A DNA stretch of 64,000 nucleotides from the NCBI RefSeq assembly GCF_009727055.1, contig NC_052356.1, positions 6,894,002-6,958,001 on the forward strand, read 5' to 3'. The notes under the pieces are model-generated. The model had not been told where the DNA came from and did no database searches. It worked only from the letters and a program-made list of their open reading frames with translations. The translations under genes and the position numbers were made by a program. Below are positions 34,332 to 47,700 of this stretch, piece after piece. The DNA comes from Benincasa hispida. Lineage: Eukaryota; Streptophyta; Magnoliopsida; Cucurbitales; Cucurbitaceae. How positions within the stretch are numbered: the stretch's first letter is position 1; every line of letters begins with the position of its first letter.

Positions 34332-36640
34332 AGGTTTTTTGCCCAAAATTTTTCAATTTTTCAGAATGATTTTTTACAGTTTCATGATGGGAAATTTTGT
34401 ATTCTATATATTATGAATGTGTAGAATATTTGTTTGTAATTATGGATGTTTTCAGGATTGATTCTAGTCTTTACAGCCTTTATTTTCACTAATTTTATTT
34501 GCAAGGGCCCGTGTTTTGGACATAATTCTTGTGATCTAGTCTGTATTTATTATTTTTGAGTAGACCATGTTTATTCCAGTGTGATTCTGGAGAAATTGAG
34601 GCAAAAAATGGAGGAATTTTGAAGAAGATCGCGGCTGTATAGTGCTGCCTTTACCGCAGCATTGCAACGCTGTATTAAAGGAAGAAAATTTGTTTTTTTC
34701 GTAGCATTGCAATGTAGGGCACAACGTTGTAACACTCTGAGATGGAAAGAACAAATCGATTTTCGTCTGATTCAGTTCCTGATCCGATTGGTTCGTTTGC
34801 GATTTTATCAGTTTGAGTGGTTTTGGTATGGTTCGAAGGCTGATCGGTTCGATTTGAGTAATTTAAGGCCCGGTTCACTTGTTTTCGAACGGTTGGCTAT
34901 ATTTATGTAATAGATAGTCATTTTTTATTAACTAAATTAATATAAGTGTTATATTAATTTAACTTACTGTTTAGGTGTCCAATCTTGGTCCATAATTATG
35001 CATATAATGTATGATTTATTTTTAGTAATATATGTCATAATGTACATCATATAGTATAAAATCCCACCATAGATTATGCATTTAATTTCATGCATCATTT
35101 ATATTATAAATGTTACAATATATAGTTGCATGATTGAATTTTTATAGCATACTTATGCATCATATAATATATGTGTTATAATAACATAGTCATTAATAAT
35201 AACATATACATATATAATATATGTATATGTTTGTATGCATTAATAATAGTCATGCATAATTTATATTATAAGTGTTATAATATATAGTTTTATGTATATA
35301 TGGATGAATGTTATTAATTATTCCATTACCTAATTATATAAGTGTTATAGTTAGTAATGAAATGGAATTACATGAAGCATGACACTACCTTAGGTAATTT
35401 ATGATTGTTATAATTTACTAAGTATGTCAATGAATGCAATTACTTGATTTTAATTTATTTTATCAAAGTTATAATTAAATAAAATTAGAAATTAAATCAA
35501 TAATTCAGAATTGCATGCAAATCTTAGGTTAAAATTATTTTTTAAAATAGTTTTAAAATATGATTCACATAGACCTAAGATTACTTTTCTTATAAGATTA
35601 GAAATAAAGTTTAATCTTTTAATAAGTTTAATAGGATTAAATTGATTCTTTATTAAAAGATTAAATTTGTAACATTGTATCTATAAGGGATCTTTTGTCT
35701 AAAGTTAGTTCTGTCTAGGTAGGGGTATTTAAGTTAACGGAAATGTAACACCCCTACCTGGGAACTTACTTGGAATGGTGAATTAGATAATTTTGTTACA
35801 AGCATGCAATGGTTAATTGAAGTTTATTAAAGTGTTTAATAATGATTAATCAAAGTTGTTTAAACATCCAAAGTAAGTGTTACTTTTGGACAAATTAAAC
35901 AAAACACTTAATTAAAAATCACTACCCGGATTTTTCTAAGTTAAATAACCCTAGGTATAACACTCAGTGGGAGGAAAATGGGGCATATGATACTTCATTT
36001 TACCTTTTCACATTTCTCCCTAAAAGTTCATACCGGGAGATCTATACTTGGCCTCGAGACACCTTTGCTTGTGTCCCCTTATAGATGGTATTTGTATAAG
36101 TCAATATCAAGGTAAATGAAGAGAGTGTTTATAGTAAGTGGGAGTGGGATGTGTCAACATATCACACGGTCTCTCTCATTAGTTTGTAGTAAAGTTCCAT
36201 GCTCGGCCTTGAGGCACCTTTTCTTGTGTCCCCATATGGATGACATTTGCATGATTGTTTACATCAAACTCCAAAAATGGATAAGATTACTTTAGTTTGT
36301 ACCCCAATTGGTTTTCCCTATAGTTGGCTCATTGGGGAGAAACTTTAGAATCTAAAATGAGGGGTTACACATACAAGAAATGTTAAGCAAGTTTAACAAT
36401 TTCTAGACCGAACAATTGTGACTTATAGTTACAGTAACAAGGAGTTGTTCTTTCTATTGGTTGAGATAGTCTCATTTTAGTGAAAGGGCACCTGATCACC
36501 CTACAGTGGCTTTTGTCTTGACTCACTGAAATATTATTGCAAAATAGATGTCACTTAGGGTGTATTAGATATTTTGTTAAATTTGATTTTTTTCCTAAAT
36601 GGATTAATGCAAAGAGTACTAATATAAATAATTTGTATGG
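34332..36640 (+). other. long untranslated leader of element C
   Basis: About 2.3 kb between primer site and gag with no coding frame. It contains short palindrome-like repeats (34656-34733), a 10-bp-stem hairpin (35717-35759), and a 56-bp direct repeat (36042-36097 and 36197-36252, sharing CTTGTGTCCCC). The region around the hairpin (TTAAGTTAACGG) is conserved in the inner element F on the minus strand at about 42190-42240. Confidence 0.7.
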
Positions 36641-36654
36641 TTTCAATAATTTAT

Positions 36655-36880
36655 TAATCATGACTTTTGCAACTTTAAATTTTCTCCTCGCCGATAAACT
36701 TGCAGGCAAAAATTATACATGGAAAAACACAATTAACACAATACTGATCATCCCTAACTTGCATTTTTTCCTTATGGAGGATTGTCCTCCTATTCCTGCT
36801 CAAAATGCCATTCGAAATGTTTGAGAGGCATACGAGTGCTAGATAAGAGCAAATGAAAAGGTCCGAGCGTATATCTTGGC
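36655..36880 (+). pseudogene. element C gag, first part (split by insertion)
   Basis: Reads copia gag N-terminal sequence: MTFATLNFLLADKLAGKNYT, then W, several hydrophobic residues and EDCPP, then a stop and the RANEKVRAYILA motif. It is cut at 36880 by a nested copia; the continuation SLSEVLAKKHEP lies at 44754. Confidence 0.85.
36876..36880. repeat. target-site duplication TTGGC, left copy
   Basis: TTGGC immediately precedes the left end of the inner copia. The identical TTGGC follows its right end at 44754-44758. Removing one copy restores the gag reading ...YILA|SLSEV.... Confidence 0.9.
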
Positions 36881-38658
36881 TAAAAGAGTTAAACAACATG
36901 CAATGGAAGTATCAAGGATCCATAAGCATTCTAGTTCACTAATTTTTGCAAAAACTAAAGCATGCTCTTCTTAAAAAGTGGGTTTTCAGAACATACCTTT
37001 GAAGAACTCTCTAAGAAAACGTTTGTACAGCTGCTGTCTTCACTTGAAATCATCGTGAACCACCTCAAAGCCTTCTCTACTATGCTCTTGGAGCTTTAGG
37101 CAGAGTTGTGGGACTCAAGAACAGCTTGAAGATGTGAAAAAAGAGAAGATCTCAAAGTAGCCCGACTGAAGAAGACAGTTTCTTCTTTAGAAAATTTCTC
37201 TCAAAATTCTGTATTCCTCTCTTTCTCCAACAACTCTAATCTTCTTTATATATAGTAGATGAATATGCAAAGAGATGGAGTGCATGACTTGCAGCTCATG
37301 CTTGGAGAATCAAAGTAGAAAGGATAATGCCTTTTGTGTGAGCATAAAGATGATGGTAATGGAGAAAATTTATTTTCCATTTTGTACAACCATGCAAAAC
37401 ATTTTTCAATTTTCTTTTTAAAACATAAAATGAATTTAAATCATTTTAATACAAAAAATTATTTTCTTAAATTAATTTCATAAATTAATTAATTTAATAT
37501 CAAATATTAAGTTAATTTTTGCACAATAATCATCTTTATATATTTAAATCATATTTAAATATTTATTCTCTTGTTCCGTTTAATTTGAACGTTTCAAATT
37601 AATTTCTCAAGCTACCCTAAAGCTTATCCATTTACGAGCTAGTAGGGGGACCTCGCGGACCTACAGATCATGGACTTCAACGATTCAAGATTAATCGGCT
37701 AAACTCATTAGTTCGATCTAACCTCTATTCGTTAACTAATTGGACACTCCACTATAGCCCATAGGTAAACTCCTCTCACTGTAAATATATTATGTCCATT
37801 TAATAACCATAATCAGTAAGTCGATCCTTCACAGGTTGTTCATAATCACAGCTAGGTCAAAAATACCGTTTTACCCCTGTGACTACATCTTGTTCCTTAA
37901 GTTCCTACTGATCCTCTCAGGAACAATTCTGATTCATAATCTCTATGAATCAAATCCTTTCTCTATCATGAGAAGGCGGGGCCCCGTTTTTTCAAGATCT
38001 AGACTGAGTACTTAAGAGAACAACCTATTTGCTAACTCTAAACAGGGTAGGAGTGAATTCCATCTTGCAAGGCTATGTCCCCAGCTATTCATCCGGTCTT
38101 ATCCCCAAAATGGTAAGCTTATTGAGCAGTGCTGTTTGACTACTCTCAACATTTGTAGATCAAAGGATAATCCCGAACAAATAGGAGTTCATAGCTAGCT
38201 CAGGATTAAGATCGAGTTAACCTAGGTTTTATAATAAATGAAATAGTTAGTTTTGACAGTAAATGGTTATTATAAAGAAAAGTGACTATATTCGTGGTTC
38301 AGTTTATATGTAAACTCATTGCATATGATGCCCTCACTCTTATGTCTCAACATGAATGATTTGTGGATCACATCGTTTATAGCACCTTACAACTTCTTGT
38401 AACAACTACAGAGTGGGCCGTATCCAATAGTGTTACCAGGATGAGATACCCAATTTCATCCATATACTTATTAGACCATTTAGCCTATATACTATCAACT
38501 TGATCCTGTTTATGTCACTACATAAAATTACAACATTTAGATTATAGCCAAGGATTCGTTTATTGAATTTTCATAATAAGATGCAAAATCAACAAGTCAT
38601 TGTTATTGATAAAATAGAATGTTTAACACGAACTACGAGTTCTAGGACATTCCCAACA
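36881..38658 (-). repeat. 3' LTR of element F
   Basis: 1778 bp, closely matching the right copy over its whole length. The minus-strand start is TGTTGGGAATGTCC at 38658. The outer terminus reads TA in place of TG (TAAAAGAGTT against TGAAAAAGTT). Landmarks GGGGGACCTCGCGGACCTA and GTTACCAGGATGAGATA occur in both copies. Confidence 0.93.
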
Positions 38659-41299
38659 TTGGCTAGTTTGGTCTCGTTTTCTCTTCTAGATCCATTTAAA
38701 CCTATAGGTGTAACACCTAATGGTTGATCTACAAGTTCCCAGACTGAGTTGAAGTACATAAACTCCATTTCATTGTTCATGGCTTTTATCCATTGTTCCC
38801 TGTCAACATCTTCCATTGCCTTCTTAAAGGTTAATGGATCCTTTAAACCATCATCTTGTATGATGCTTTGAGTTTCTGTTAAACCCATGTAGCGTTCAGG
38901 TTGTTGAATAACCCTCCCACTATGACGAGGCATTCTTAACTCTTAGGATGGACGTGATGGGACAACAACCGTTGTTGATAGACCAGCTTGATCAATAACT
39001 CTTGTTGATTTTTCTATAGTATCTTTAGACAGTTCTTGCAATATTAGTTTATTGCGAGGTAGATGATTTTTAATATGATCCTCTTTCAAGAAAGTTGCAT
39101 TTGTCGATACAAACACTTTATCTTATTGGGAATCATAAAAGTATCATTCTTTTGTTTCTATGGGATATCCTATGAATAAGCATAATTTCGAACGTGTTTC
39201 CAATTTTTTTAGAATTTTGTACCAACATGTGTGTTGGACAACCCCAAATACGGAAATTACATAAACTTGCTTTGTGTCCTTTCCACAATTGATATGGTGT
39301 TTTTGAAACACTTTTGGATGGAACAATGTTCAGAATATAAACTATAGTCTGTACTGCATATCCCCAAAAGGATTGAGGTAATTGAGCATAACTCATCATA
39401 GACCGAACCATGTCCAACAAGGTTCGATTTATCCTTTTTGCAACACCGTTTTGTTGTGGTGTTCCAGGTGCTGTGAGTTGGGATTGAATTCCATAATCTA
39501 CTAAATAGTTATGAAATTGCAAATCCATATACTCACCACCTCGATCAGATCGAAGTGTTTTAATTCTTTTACTTAATTGATTTTTAGTCTCAGCCTTAAA
39601 TTCTTTGAACTTTTCAAGAGTTTCAGACTTGTGACTGATTAAGGAAATATAGCCATATCGAGAGTAATCGTTAATAAAACTGACGAAGTACTGATATCCT
39701 CCTTGAGCTTTAACATACATTGGACCACAAAGGTCTGAATGTATAAGTCCAAGAGGTTCTTTGGCATGAAGACCTTTGTCAGAAAATGATCTTTTCGTCA
39801 TTTTTCCCTCAAGACATGATTCATATGGAGGTAGGGAATTGTCTTCTAACTGATTTAGATGATCGTTTTTTTATCAATCTCTCAATCCTGTTAAGATTAA
39901 TGTGACCAAGCCCGAGGTGCCAAAGATAGGCGTTAGGAGAAATTTCCAACTTTTTTATTATGAGTTTCAGCTGTTTTAAACATCTCTATATTTAAAATAA
40001 CTTTTTCTTCCATTGGTTGTAATATGTATAAGTTATTTGCAAGTCTAGCAGAACAAATATGAACACCTCTTGAATAAACAAACACTTCATTATATTCAAA
40101 AGATACACTGTACATATTATCTAAAAGACAAGAAATGGAGATCAGATTTCTTTTCATCTTAGGTACAAAGAACACATTCTTGAGTAAGATAAAAGAATCT
40201 CTAGAAAACAACTTCACATTTTCCACTGCTTCAGCTGAAATGACTTCACCTGTGTCCACTTTGAAAGTCATCTCATATTCAAAAAGTCTTCTCCAAGAAC
40301 TAGTTTCCTCTAGAAAAGTACAAACATGATTAGCGACGCCTGAATCTAATATCCAGGTAAGGTGAGAATTTTCTACTATACATGTTTCAAGAACTAGTAT
40401 ATTATATTTACCTTGTTTATTCTTTTCTACTTTCTTTTCAGCCAGATATTTTGGGCAATTACGCTTCTAATGCCCAACCTCTCCACAATGGAAACATTTT
40501 CCCTTGGGAGTTTTGTTTTTGTTTTTCTTCGCAGCGGTTTTCTTTTTCCCTTTTCCTTTCTTTTTCATCGTATGGTTTTATCTTTAGAAGAAGAACCATT
40601 TTTTTTTTTATCATCATCAACGGGTTTTGTACCAGACGTAGACCCTTTTTAAAACTTTTTCGGTTTAGAAATAACATTTATTTCTTTTTCCTTGAGTTTC
40701 ATCATGGATTGATAAGTTTGCAATTCATTCAATAATGTTGTTAAATTATAAGTGATTTTGTTTATGACAACATTTGTCCTAAACGGCAGATAACTCTCAG
40801 GAAGAGATTCCAGTATCATGATCACTTGACTTGTTTTGTCTATCATAGCCCCGTGAGCCTCTGCAATGTTAAAATGGACCATCATGTCGAGAACATGTTC
40901 TTTCACATTGGTCCCATCCTTCATACGTGTCACATACACATATTTGATAGCTTCATGTCTAACAGACGATGACGGTTGCCCGAACATCTCCTGTAATGAT
41001 GCCATGATCTCACGAGCTGTGGGCATGACCTCATGTTTCTTGTTGAGCACATTAGATATACTCGCCAAGATATAGGCACAGGCTTTTTTGTTTGCCCTTA
41101 CCCACCTATCATAAACATCCCAAACATTTCGGGTCGCCGTTGAACTGGGAACTGGAGGATGCTCCTCCGTTAACACAAACCTCAAGTCATCGACTACTTA
41201 TATTTGATTGATATTTGATTTCCAATTCGAGTAATCGTCTCTGTTAAATTTTTCAGAATCAAGTAGATTTATAATCGAGTTCGACATTTGCTGAAACAT
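38659..41299 (-). pseudogene. element F gag-protease-integrase-partial RT
   Basis: Reading from 41299 on the minus strand: gag starts MFQQMSNSIINLLD, has a stop shortly after, and continues with RANKKACAYILASISN. A zinc-knuckle-like CFHCGEVGH is at about 40490-40460. The protease/linker region follows (NLISISCLL). Integrase has HSDLCGPM, FINDYSRYGY, RSDRGGEYMD and TPQQNGVAKR (39801-39133). The RT N-terminus has AMNNEMEFMYFNSVWELVDQ. The frame then runs through ETKLANVGNV straight into the LTR. Everything from the RT palm through RNase H and the polypurine tract is deleted. Several frameshifts separate the open blocks. Confidence 0.9.
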
Positions 41300-42925
41300 T
41301 TTAAACAAATTCTATTAAATATGCATCTAAATCCATTTTAGCAAAACTTAATAAAGTACCCAATAAATCTTTATTTATTTGCAACGATACTTAAGTGATT
41401 TAGAACAAGTGCTACCGTGGGGCAGTCAAGAATTCCTTCATAGAAACAAGACAGTTCTTGACCAAATACTATTATCTAGAATAACGCATATCCCAATAGT
41501 TCTTTTGGTTATCGTTTTCGGTCAAGATCTTTACTAACACTTAGTAATTCTTGTAAGTGTGACTGACCATTTTCAGATCTTATAGGACGGTATGAATATG
41601 CCTCCGAGAGAGAAGACAATATCCACGATGGAACTATAAGATCCTATTCATTTAACTGAAGCATGGGTTATTCCAAATCCTATGTTACAACCCTCCGTAG
41701 GGATCGACACAGTTAACGACTAGCTAGTGCCACATAAAAATTACAACAGGTGCAACGTAGGATTCTCACAGTTCAAACTAATAGAGGAGATTGTAGGACA
41801 ATGTTGACACATTTCCTTCACCCACTTACTATATCCACTTCCCTCATTCACCTTGTTATTGACCGATGCAAACACTTTCCGTATGGAGTTGTCGAGATAA
41901 AATCGATAAGAAGTCGAGTATGAATCTCAGGTGTGAACTCTTGAGGACGTGAAAGCTAATAACTATATATCAAATATATTGTTAATCTTCCACTAAATTG
42001 TTCTAAATGTTTGGGTAGTTTACTTAGGCATGACGGCCAATTTCATACAACCTAAGTCTAAGTGGTTTATCCAAATATAACTCTTATAATTGGATTTAAC
42101 CTACAATGTCTAGGTGAAAAACCATTTTATTACCTCACATCACTCATGCAAGCTCATAAAATTAGTTAACAACTCTCAATAGTTTGGTCATAATCCCCAG
42201 GTAGGAGGTGTTTTGTAAACCGTTAACTTAAGTACCCCAGCCTTAGATAGGTTTATGAACCGATATGAGTTTGTAACCGTATTTTATAAGGCAACAATCT
42301 AAAATTAGTTGTTAACCTAAGTGAGCATGCAGCTGTTCTTTGTTATGGATTTTAAACGTCTAACCAATTTTATAACAACATACAAAATTTAGACATGCTT
42401 AACATCCACAACATTCAATAAAGGTATCTAATATAACTATTATATTAAACATAACCCTAACATGCATACTATATAATATAACAATTATAACATACTATCA
42501 ATGCATGTAACATGCTTCCTACGGTGGAGTTTTAAATCTACATGACAACGACCAGTGCATATTACTAAATGATTGTCTAGCTTTTCTTCTCATCGTGTAA
42601 CGTTTGGAGCTAAACGACCGTTTAGCAACTGGACCTCAGCAACAAATTCAAGTAGAAGCTGAAAAATTTGGAACAGCAGCACGACCTCCTTCGCTTGTTT
42701 ATTCAATTACATCTTAATTTTAACTCTAATGACTCTAAATAAATTACAGACTCTTGCTAACACATAAATGCTCATCAAAGAAGAGCCAATTACAAATTTA
42801 ATTGAGAAATTAAAGAGAATTAAGATGCCAAAATAGAGAAAACCATAGCAGTGCATTAGTTTCATATATCTCATGAAAAAACACCCACCTTGCAAAAATT
42901 AGACTGAATTGAAAGCTTAAAAGAT
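41300..42925 (-). other. untranslated leader of element F
   Basis: About 1.6 kb without coding frame between primer site and gag. It includes the near-perfect palindrome CTAAACGACCGTTTAG (42611-42626) and a block related to the leader of element C (about 42190-42240). Confidence 0.7.
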
Positions 42926-42937
42926 GCTCTGATACCA
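42926..42937 (-). other. primer-binding site of element F
   Basis: On the minus strand TGGTATCAGAGC, complementary to initiator-Met tRNA, two bases inside the LTR end CA at 42940. Confidence 0.9.
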
Positions 42938-42939
42938 AT

Positions 42940-44753
42940 TGAAAAAGTTAAACAACATGCAGTGGAAGTATCAAGGATCCATAAGTATTCCAATTCACTA
43001 ATTTTGGCAAAAACTAAAGCATGCTCTTCTTAAAAGTGGGGTTTTCAAAACATACCTTTGAAGAACTCTCCAAGAAAATGTTTGTACAGCTGCTGTCTTC
43101 ACTTGAAATCACCGTGACCCACCTCAAAGCCTTTCCTACTAAGATCTTGGAGCTTTAGGCAGAGTTGTGGGACTCAAGAGCAGCTTGAAGATGTGAAGAA
43201 AAAAGAAGATCTCACAGCAGCCCGACTGAACAAGACAGTTTCTTCTTCAGAAAATTTCTCTCAAAATTTTGTATTCCTTTCTTTCTCCAACAACTCCAAT
43301 CTTCTTTATATAGTAGATGAACATGCAAAGAGATGGAGTGCATGGCTTGCAGCTCATGCTTGGAGAATCAAAGTAGAAAGGATAATGCCTTTTGTGTAAG
43401 TATAAAAATGATGGTAATGGAGAAAATTCATTTTCCATTTTGTGCAACCATGCAAAACGTTTTTCCATTTTCTTTTTAGAACATAAATGACTTTAAATCA
43501 TAAAAAATGATTTTCTTAAATTAATTTCATAAATTAATTTTAAAAATTAATTAATTTAATATTAAATATTAAATTAATTTTTGCACAATAATCATCTTCA
43601 TATATTTAAATCATATTTAAATATTTATTCTCTTGTTCCGATTAATTTGAACGTTTCAAATTAATTTCTCAAGCTACCCTAAAGCTTATCCATTTACGAG
43701 CTAGTAGGGGGACCTCGCGGACCTATAGATCACGGGCTCCAACGATTCGAGATTAATCGGCTAAACTCATTAGTCTGATCTAACCCTCATTCGTTAACTA
43801 ATGGGACTCTTCACTATAGCCCATAGGTGAACTCCCCTCACTGTAGATATATTATGTCCACTTAATAACCATAATCAGTAGAGGTCGATCAGCCCAAAAC
43901 CATACTCTATCGAAACAAGACGATGTGGAGGTTGTTCGTAATCACAGCTAGGTCAAAAACACCGTTTTACCTCTGTGACTACATCTTGTTCCTTAAGTTC
44001 CTACTGATCCTCTAATGAACAATTCTGATTCATAACCTCTATGAATCAAATTCTTTCTCTATCACGAGAAGGCGGGTCCCCGTTTTTTCATGACCTGGAG
44101 TTAGTAATTAAGAGAACAACCTATCTGCTAACCCTAAATAGGGTAAGAGTGAATTCCATCTTGCAAAGTTATGTCCCTAGCTATTCATCCGGTCTTATCC
44201 CTAAAATGGTAAGCTTATTGAGCAGTGCTGTTGGACTACTCTCGCCGTTTGTAGATCAAAGGATAATCCCAAACAAACAGAAGTTCATAGCTAGGTTAGG
44301 ATTAAGATCAAATTAGTCTAGGTTATATAATAAATAAAATAATCTGTTTTACAGTAAACGGTCGTTATAAAGAAAAGTGACTATATTCGTGGTCCAGTCT
44401 ATATGCAAACTCATTGCATAGGATGCTCCCACTCTCATATCTCAACATGAACGATTTGTGGATCACATCGTTTGTAGCACCTTACAACTTCTTTTAATAA
44501 CTACATAGTGGGCTGCATCCAATAGTGTTACCAGGATGAGATAACCAATTTCATCCATATACTTATTAGACCATTTAGGCTATATACTGTCAAAATCATC
44601 CTGTTTATGTCAATACATAAAGTTACAACATTCAGACTATAGCCAAGGATGCATTTATTGGATTTTCATAATAAGATGCAAAATCAACAAGTCATTGTTA
44701 TTGATAAAATAGAATGTTTAACACGAATTGCGAGTTCTAGGACATTCCCAACA
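42940..44753 (-). repeat. 5' LTR of element F
   Basis: 1814 bp; starts TGTTGGGAATGTCC on the minus strand at 44753 and ends TTTTTCA at 42940. Compared with the other copy it carries an extra segment near 43882-43930 and scattered substitutions, so the element is not a very recent insertion. Confidence 0.93.
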
Positions 44754-47700
44754 TTGGCTAGCCTTTCTGAAGTCCTAGCCAAGAAGCATGAACCCATGAT
44801 CACTGCCCATGAAATCATGGAGTCCCTGCAGAGGATGTTTGGACAACCGTCCACACAACTCATGTGCGACACTCTTAAACATATCTTTAATCCTCATAGG
44901 CAAGAAAGGGGTATTTGTTAGAGAACATGTTCTCAACATGATGGTCCACTTCAACATGTCGGAGATGAATGAGTCTGTCATTGATGAAGCTTGACAGGTT
45001 AGCTTCATTTTGGAGTTTTTACCTGAACGTTTCCTACAATTTTGTAGCAATGTTGTTATGAACAAGATTGACTACAACCTGAAAACCTTGCTCAATAAGC
45101 TTCAGACGTTTCAGTCCTTGATGAAAAGTAAGGAAAAAAAGGGACAAACAAATGTTGCGTCGTCCTCTAAGAAGTTCTATAGAGAATCATCCTCTGGAAC
45201 TAAGTTTGTGCCTTCTTCTTCCGATACCAAAAGTGGAAGAAGAAGAAAGGTGGAAAGGAGAAACCTAACCTACCAGCTACTACCCAGAAGGGCAAGAAGG
45301 CCAAGGTTGCAAAGGGAATTTATTTCCATTGCAACCATGAAGGACACTAGAAGAGGAATTGTCCCAAATACTTGGCAGAAAAGAAAAAGGCCAAGATAGG
45401 TAAATCTGATTTATTTATCTTGAAGACATGTTTAGTGGAGAATGATGATTCTACCTGGATAATATATTCATGAGCTACTAACCATGTTTGTTTTTCATTT
45501 CAGGGAATTAGTTCCTAGCGGAAACTGGATGTTGGGGAGATGACAATGCATGTTGGAACTGGGACATCGTCTCAGCTGTGGTAGTAGAAGGTTTCCAACT
45601 AACTTTATAGAATAGATATATTTTAATTGAAAATGTATTTCTTGTTCCTGGTTTGAAGAGGAACTTAATTTCTATAAAGTGTTTATTAGAACAAACTACT
45701 CTATACAATTCTCTATAAATAAAGCATTTATTTTCAAGAATGGTATTAATATTTGTTTCGCTAAGCTGAAAAATAATTTGTATGTGCTAAGACCGTTAGC
45801 AACTAAAGCCCTCTTTAACACTGGAATGTTTAAAACTGTGGTAACTCAAAATAAAATACTTAAAATTTCTTCTAAAGAAAATACTCGTCTTTGACACCTA
45901 AGGTTAGGACACATCAATCTCAATAGGATTGAGAGATTGGTCAAGAACGGACTTCTAAGCAAGTTAGAAGAAAATTCTTTATTAGTGTGTGAGTCATGCC
46001 TTGAAGGCAAAATGACTAAAAGATCTTTTACTGGAAAAGGTCATAGGGCCAAAGAACCCTTAGTACTTGTACATTCAGACCTCTGCGGTCCTATGAATGT
46101 TAAAGCAAGAGAGGGTTTGAATATTTCATCACTTTTACTGATGATTATTCTAGATATGAATATGTTTATTTAATGCAACAGAAGTCTGAAGCTTTTGAAA
46201 AGTTTAAAGAGTTTAAAGCTGAAGTTAAAAATGCATTAAATAAAACGATTAAAATATTACGATCTGATAGTTTTTGGATCTTACATTCAAGAACTATTTA
46301 ATAGAACATGGAGTTGTATCCCAACTCGTAACACTTGGTACAACTCAGCAGAATGGTGTATTAAAAAGGAGAAATTGATCCCTATTGAACATGGTTCGGT
46401 CTATGATGAGTTATGCATCCCTACTGGGCTTGTTCTAAGGTTATGTAGTATAGACTACACATATATTTTGAACTGTGTTCCATTCAAGAGTGTTAGTAGA
46501 ACACCTTTGGAATTGTGGAATGGACATAAAGGTAGTCTACACCATTTCAGGATCTGGGGTTGCCCATCACCTGTGCTTGAGGCAAATCCTAAGAAACTGA
46601 AACATTGTTCAAGATTGTGCCTATTTATAGGCTACCCTAAAAGAACGATAGGAGGTTACTTTTACGATCCAAAAGAAAATAAAGTGATTACGTCGATAAA
46701 CGCTACATTTCTAGAGGAAGACCACATAAGGGTTCATAATCCCGCAATAAGATTGTGTTGAATGAAATTTTCAAAGAAACTATTGAACTTTGAACAAAAG
46801 TTATTGAAGAACCCACCACCTCAACAAAAGTTGTTGAAGTTAGATCATCTAATATGTTAAATCCGCCTTAAGTGTTGTGGAAGCCTTGACGTAGTGGGAG
46901 GGTTGTGAATATGCCTGTTCATTATATGGGTTTAATAGAAATCCTAGCTATGGTAGCTGACGAAGATGTTGAGGATCCATTGTCTTACAAGAAGACAATC
47001 AAGGATGTTGACAAAGATGAGTGGATCAAAGCTATGGATCTCGAAATGGAGTCTATGTACTTCAATTCTGTTTGGGATCTTGTAGATCAACCTAATGGGG
47101 TTAAAACTATAGGTTGCAAATGGATCTACAAGAGAAAATGGGGTGCTGATGAGAAGGTGCAATCCTTAAAGGCTAGACTTGTGGCAATGGGTTATACCCA
47201 AGTTGAGAAAATCGACTATGAGGATACTTTCTCATCCGTTGCCATTTTAAAGTATATCCGGATTCTCCTATCCATTGTCTCATATTATGAGTATAATATT
47301 TGATAAATGGATGTCAAGACTGCTTTTCTGAATGGCAATCTTAAGGAGACCATTTATATGTAGCAACTTGAGGAATTCATAACCCAAGGTCAAGAGCAAA
47401 ATGTTTGCAGGCTTAATCAGTCCATCTATGGATTGAAGCAAGCTTCTCGATCTTAGAATATAAGATTTGATACTGCAATCAAATCTTATGGCTTTAATCA
47501 GAATGTTCATGAGCCTTGTGTATACAAGAGGATCATCAACAATTCAGTAGCTTTTCTAGTGTTGTATGTAGACGATATCTTACTCATTGGGAATGATGTA
47601 GGACTATTGACTGAAATTAAGAATTGACTAGCAACCTAATTCTAAATGAAAGATTTGGGAGAGGTGCAGTTTGTTATGGGAATTCAAATCTTTAGAGATT

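Larger units (their letters stand above)
36881..44753 (-). mobile_element. complete nested Ty1/copia element F (7873 bp)
   Basis: Minus-strand copia with two LTRs (36881-38658 and 42940-44753), a primer-binding site, a leader, gag, protease and integrase, inserted in the gag of element C. The flanking 5-bp duplication TTGGC is intact, so the insertion itself is undisturbed. Reverse transcriptase is truncated and RNase H is absent, so it cannot move on its own. Confidence 0.93.

Noticed and set aside
43193..43468. Short frames repeated at 37150-37330 and 43190-43470
   Set aside because: They recur because both are inside the two LTR copies of the same element; LTRs are not expected to encode proteins.
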